Positions 30,297-33,507 of a stretch of 33,507 nucleotides of DNA are shown in pieces. A model generated the notes under the pieces. The model saw only the letters and a list, made by a program, of their open reading frames with translations, was not told where the DNA came from and made no database searches. Position numbers and translations under genes: made by a program. Position 1 is the stretch's first letter, and every line of letters begins with the position of its first letter. Source of the DNA: Candidatus Nanopelagicales bacterium (GTDB lineage Bacteria; Actinomycetota; Actinomycetes; S36-B12; CAIYMF01); contig JADGOZ010000085.1 of assembly GCA_017882705.1 (NCBI GenBank), positions 1 to 33,507 of the forward strand, read 5' to 3'.

Positions 30297-31250
30297 TCAG
30301 CGGCGTCGCTTCTCCTCGCGCGGGACGCTGCCGTCGTAGGCGTAGTCCTCGTAGGAGCGGGAGTCCTCGCGCGGCTCGAGGTGGGTGCTGACGTTCACCT
30401 GGTCGAGCGCCGCACGGATGTCGTCCTCCACGCCCTCGACGAGGTCGTGGGCGTGCTGCACGGTCCAGGCGCCCGGGACGAGCACGTGCACGCTGACGAA
30501 CCGCTGACGCCCGCTCTCGCGGGTCTGCAGGCCGTGGAACGCGACGTCGTCGCTGCGGTGCTCGTCGAGGACCGCGGTCACGATCGCGACGTCCGTGGGC
30601 GACAGGGCGGCGTCGAGCAGCGAGGTGGTCGACGAGGCCACGAGCCGCCAGCCCATCCAGAGGATGTTGACCGCCACGGCGATGGCGACGAGGGAGTCCA
30701 GCGGCAACCATCCGGTGACCGCGACCATGCCCACGCCGACGACGACTCCCACCGACGTCCACACGTCGGTCATGAGGTGCTTGCCGTCGGCCACGAGCGT
30801 GGCCGAGCGGTGCTGCCTGCCGACCCGGATGAGCAGCCAGCCGACGGCGCCGTTGACCGCTGTCGCGAGCAGCGTGATCGCGAGGCCGATCCCGAGGCTC
30901 TCGAGCGGCTGAGGGTGCAGCAGGCGCTGCACCGCGGAGACGATGATCAGGGCCGCGGCCACGAAGATCATGAGGCCTTCGATGCCCGCGCTGAAGTACT
31001 CCGCCTTGCCGTGGCCGTAGTGGTGGTTGTCGTCGGCGGGTCGCGCGGCGATCGTGAGCGCCACGAGGGCGATCACGGCGGCGACGAGGTTCACGACCGA
31101 CTCCGCCGCGTCCGAGAGCAGCCCTACCGACCCGGTGAGGAGGTAGGCGCCGGTCTTGAGCGCGATCGTGACGACCGCCGCGGCGATCGACAGCCAGGCG
31201 AACTTCGTCAGCCCCACGCTCTCGGTCGTGGCGGCCTTGGGGTCGGTCAC
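30297..31250 (-). CDS. Cation diffusion facilitator (CDF) family metal transporter
   Basis: A 317-residue inner-membrane exporter of divalent metals driven by proton antiport. Six helices occupy about residues 18-205. The helix 2 metal motif LLSDAAESVVN and the helix 5 motif GKHLMTDVWTS (H-x-x-x-D) are present, and HHYGHGKAEY lies in the loop after helix 2. The C-terminal cytosolic domain (about 208-300) has the ferredoxin-like fold with HVLVPGAW and HAHDL. The site composition is of the Zn/Fe FieF-like group, but the metal cannot be fixed. I chose GTG 31250 because AAGGAGG sits 8 nt before it; the GTG at 31259 directly abuts that ribosome site. The tail beyond residue 300 is charged. Confidence 0.9.
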   Translation of the reverse strand: MTDPKAATTESVGLTKFAWLSIAAAVVTIALKTGAYLLTGSVGLLSDAAESVVNLVAAVIALVALTIAARPADDNHHYGHGKAEYFSAGIEGLMIFVAAALIIVSAVQRLLHPQPLESLGIGLAITLLATAVNGAVGWLLIRVGRQHRSATLVADGKHLMTDVWTSVGVVVGVGMVAVTGWLPLDSLVAIAVAVNILWMGWRLVASSTTSLLDAALSPTDVAIVTAVLDEHRSDDVAFHGLQTRESGRQRFVSVHVLVPGAWTVQHAHDLVEGVEDDIRAALDQVNVSTHLEPREDSRSYEDYAYDGSVPREEKRRR

Positions 31251-31295
31251 GTCGGGCACCTCCTTCGTGCCCGGACAGTCTCTCAGGACGCGGCG

Positions 31296-32393
31296 TCAGT
31301 GTCCGGCCGGCAGCTGCTGGGTGATGCAGTGGACGTTGCCGCCGCCGAGCAGGATCTCCCGGCCGGGCACCGTCCGCACGGTGCGCCCGGGGAACAGCTC
31401 CTGGTACGCCGCCACCGCGGCCGCGTCGTGCGGGTCGTCGAACACCGGCAGCACGACGATGCCGTTGCCGAGGTAGGAGTTCACGTAGGAGCCCGCGAGC
31501 CGCTCGCCCGCGACGCGCGGCTGGGACCCGGGCACGGAGTCGACGCCCCCCGCCTCCTCGGCCGTGAAGGTGAGCGGACCCGGCTGGTGGATCTTCACGA
31601 CCCGGAGCGGCCGTCCGGCGGCGTCGGTCTCCCGCTCGAGGATGGTCAGAGCCTCGGCGGAGCGCTCGTACTGGGGGTCGGACTCGTCGTCGGTCCAGGT
31701 GAGCATCACGACGCCCGGTGCGGCGAAGCGGGCGAAGTTGTCGATGTGCCCGTCGGTCTCGTCGAGGAAGACCCCGCGCGGGAGCCAGATCACCTTCGAC
31801 GTGCCGAGATGACTGTGCAGCTGCTCCTCGATCTGCTCGCGCGACAGGTGCGGGTTGCGGTTGTCGTTGAGGAGGCACTCCTCGGTCGTGAGCACCGTGC
31901 CCTCGCCGTCGATGTCGATCGAGCCCCCCTCGAGGACGAGGTCGGGGCGGTAGACCGGCACCCGCTCGAGGTCGCAGATCTTCGGGCCGACGAGGTCGTC
32001 GGCGTCCCACGGGAAGTAGAGACCGCCGCGCAGCCCGCCCCAGGCGTTGAAGCTCCACGACACGCCGCGCACGTCGCCGGCGTCGTTCACGACGAAGCTC
32101 GGCCCGGTGTCGCGCACCCAGGCGTCGTTGGTCGTGGTCTCGACGAGACGCACGTGGTCGGGGAGAAGGCCGCGGGCCACGGCGTACTGCCGCGCCGACA
32201 CCAGCACGGTGACGGGCTCGGCCTCGGCGATCGTCTCGATGAGCGTGCGCCACGCGCCCTGCGCGGGCTTCGCACCCAGCCGCCAGTTGTCGGTGCGCTC
32301 GGGCCACACGAGGAAGCAGCCGCGGTGGGCGTCCCATTCGGCCGGCATGCGGTAGCCGTCGTCGGCGGGGGTGGAGGTGAGGGTCGCGGACAT
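31296..32393 (-). CDS. aguA: Agmatine deiminase
   Basis: A 365-residue enzyme of the guanidino-modifying (peptidyl-arginine deiminase-like) family that converts agmatine to N-carbamoylputrescine and ammonia on the way to putrescine. The substrate and catalytic motifs are all present: [36 protein letters not shown] with catalytic Asp and His, and [11 protein letters not shown] with nucleophile Cys356. The N-terminal [18 protein letters not shown] is typical of AguA. No aguB or polyamine genes lie beside it. The gene is 37 nt upstream of the CDF transporter start on the same strand. Confidence 0.94.
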   Translation of the reverse strand: MSATLTSTPADDGYRMPAEWDAHRGCFLVWPERTDNWRLGAKPAQGAWRTLIETIAEAEPVTVLVSARQYAVARGLLPDHVRLVETTTNDAWVRDTGPSFVVNDAGDVRGVSWSFNAWGGLRGGLYFPWDADDLVGPKICDLERVPVYRPDLVLEGGSIDIDGEGTVLTTEECLLNDNRNPHLSREQIEEQLHSHLGTSKVIWLPRGVFLDETDGHIDNFARFAAPGVVMLTWTDDESDPQYERSAEALTILERETDAAGRPLRVVKIHQPGPLTFTAEEAGGVDSVPGSQPRVAGERLAGSYVNSYLGNGIVVLPVFDDPHDAAAVAAYQELFPGRTVRTVPGREILLGGGNVHCITQQLPAGH

Positions 32394-32491
32394 GGGCGTC
32401 AGCGTGCCAGACCCGCGAGCGTTTCAGCCCGAGGGGGCACGACCGGCCCGGGTGCCTGCCACGGTCGCCCGGACCGGTCGCACGTCGAGTG

Positions 32492-33460
32492 TCACACGAT
32501 TCGCTGGGTCCAGACGAGTCCCGCCGTGGCGGCGGCGATCGCGAGGAGCAGGGCGATGCCGGCGAAGAACGCAGTGACCTCCTGCGTCTTGACCTCGTAG
32601 GCCACCGAGCTGCCGATCTTGGCGTAGATGTCGCCGAGCTGACCGGCCGTCTCCGCGGTGAACGAGCGTCCGCCGCTGAGCTTCGCGATGGTGGCCATGG
32701 CGTCGACGTCGGTCGGGACGGGCACGTCCTGGCCGCGAACGTTGACCGTGCCGTCGGCGGTGCCGAACGCGATCGTCTCGATCGGCACGCCCGCGGTCTT
32801 CGCCTCGATGGCCGCGTCGTTCGCCGCCTGCACCGGGTCCTGCCCGTCGGCTGCGATGGTCGGGGTGCCGTCGCTCATGAGCACGATGGCGGTCGGCGCC
32901 TTGCTGGCGGAGTCGCTGGCCGGCAGGCCCTTGATCGCCGCGAGCGACGTGCGGATGCCGTCGGCGGTCGCCGTCCCGGGGCCCACCTCGAGGTTGCCCA
33001 GCGCGTTGAGCACCTGGGCGTGGTCGTCGGTGGGGGGCACGACGAGGCGCGAGGACACGTCGAAGGTCACGAGCCCGACCTGCACGGTGTCGGGGAGGCC
33101 CTCGACGAAGACCCGTGCCTGCTCCTCCGCGGCCTGCAGCCGGTTCGGTGACACGTCGGTCGCCGCCATGGACGCCGAGGTGTCCAGGGTGAGCAGGATC
33201 GTGGCCCGCTCGCGCGGTGTCGGCAGCGCCATCACGGGCTGGGCGAACGCGATCGTGAGGACGACGAGGGACGCCAGGGCGCCGGCCGCGGGGAGGTGCC
33301 GCTGCCAGCCGGAGCGCTTGGGCGCCACGGAGTCGAGCATCGAGAGGCTCGTGAACTTCACGACCTGCGCGTGCCGACGCCGCTGCACCAGGACGTAGGC
33401 GACCAGCAGGACGATCGGTGCCACGAGGAGCACGAGCCGCCAGGCGGACAGGAAGGTCAT
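32492..33460 (-). CDS. VWA-domain membrane protein (BatA-like)
   Basis: A 322-residue protein with two N-terminal membrane helices (about 6-26 and 57-78). A von Willebrand A domain (about 85-285) follows, with the MIDAS metal site DTSASM, Thr in GTATADG and Asp in MSDGTP. A final helix lies near 296-318. This is the BatA/aerotolerance layout. In actinobacteria such genes follow a MoxR AAA ATPase and a DUF58 protein, which would lie beyond the right edge. Its start overlaps the stop of an upstream reading frame by 4 nt (ATGA). Its role is probably in MoxR-associated chaperone-like assembly at the membrane. Confidence 0.88.
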   Translation of the reverse strand: MTFLSAWRLVLLVAPIVLLVAYVLVQRRRHAQVVKFTSLSMLDSVAPKRSGWQRHLPAAGALASLVVLTIAFAQPVMALPTPRERATILLTLDTSASMAATDVSPNRLQAAEEQARVFVEGLPDTVQVGLVTFDVSSRLVVPPTDDHAQVLNALGNLEVGPGTATADGIRTSLAAIKGLPASDSASKAPTAIVLMSDGTPTIAADGQDPVQAANDAAIEAKTAGVPIETIAFGTADGTVNVRGQDVPVPTDVDAMATIAKLSGGRSFTAETAGQLGDIYAKIGSSVAYEVKTQEVTAFFAGIALLLAIAAATAGLVWTQRIV

Positions 33461-33507
33461 CGCAGGGCCAATCCGGGTGTGGGGACCGCGCCCGTGGACG
33501 CGGCCGA
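33457..33507 (-). CDS. C-terminal end of an upstream gene (cut by window edge)
   Basis: The minus-strand frame that ends in TGA at 33457-33459, overlapping the BatA-like ATG, encodes the 16-residue tail SAASTGAVPTPGLALR. The 4-nt ATGA overlap is the coupling seen elsewhere in this window, so this is probably the end of the preceding gene of the operon. Too little is visible to name it. Confidence 0.45.
   Translation of the reverse strand, partial: SAASTGAVPTPGLALR

Overview
The window is very GC-rich, gene-dense DNA with frequent GTG starts and 4-nt start/stop overlaps. It carries several actinobacterial hallmarks: NucS instead of a MutS/MutL gene, an Asp-type MurA, fused urease gamma-beta subunits, and tandem 3-hydroxyacyl-CoA dehydrogenase domains in one chain. 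It is a chromosomal segment of a member of the Actinomycetota, and a Nocardioidaceae-like (Propionibacteriales) organism is my best guess. The gene order atpD-atpC ... pduO/murA ... nucS ... epimerase/thiolase ... thioredoxin-like protein resembles the order I recall around the ATP synthase end and nucS-fadA4 region of mycobacteria. The window therefore looks like an old conserved neighbourhood with lineage-specific insertions and some gene decay.

Layout. 1-1010: the end of atpD, then atpC and a terminator hairpin. 1026-2093: the wreck of a HelR/HelD-type RNA polymerase-recycling helicase with several internal deletions and frame breaks. 2221-5141: a HIT-like protein, cobalamin adenosyltransferase, MurA and a small DUF2007-type protein. 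5242-9415: 3-hydroxybutyryl-CoA dehydrogenase, ethylmalonyl-CoA mutase, a histidine phosphatase, and a damaged-looking hypothetical locus. 9418-12983 (minus strand): a four-gene ABC exporter/two-component operon. 13087-14216 (minus): NucS and a DUF1761 membrane protein. 14353-18765: a lipid/acyl-CoA type operon (double HAD protein, small zinc-finger-like protein, two alpha/beta hydrolases, an SDR). 18788-19264: a frameshifted AadA-like nucleotidyltransferase. 19328-22617 (minus): amidase, crotonyl-CoA carboxylase/reductase and methylmalonyl/ethylmalonyl-CoA epimerase. 22666-24836: thiolase and MeaB-type GTPase. 24853-25608: a DUF2127 membrane protein. 25682-28140: a urease structural gene pair without accessory genes. 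28336-29284: a TetR regulator divergent from a 67-residue membrane protein. 29340 to the end: a CnoX/YbbN-like protein, CDF metal transporter, agmatine deiminase and a BatA-like VWA protein, with the tail of another gene at the right edge.

How the genes work together. The central theme is acetyl-CoA assimilation by the first half of the ethylmalonyl-CoA pathway: thiolase (22666), 3-hydroxybutyryl-CoA dehydrogenase (5242), crotonyl-CoA carboxylase/reductase (20734), epimerase (22168) and the B12-dependent ethylmalonyl-CoA mutase (6101). The window also holds the B12 support genes, a PduO-type adenosyltransferase (2839) and a MeaB chaperone GTPase (23862). All four CO2-pocket residues of the carboxylase/reductase are present. 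Methylsuccinyl-CoA dehydrogenase, mesaconyl-CoA hydratase and the lyase are not in the window, so the pathway is either completed elsewhere or used to supply ethylmalonyl/methylmalonyl-CoA.

The most rewarding second-look items are these: the two decayed resistance-type genes (HelR-like and AadA-like) beside an intrinsically fosfomycin-insensitive MurA; the orphan urease with a changed flap cysteine; the TetR/small-protein intergenic region with facing promoters over one palindrome; an 18-bp perfect inverted repeat after ureC; and a recurring TAnnnT box 6-8 nt before start codons that suggests widespread leaderless transcription. I did not find a clearly undescribed defence or mobile system.
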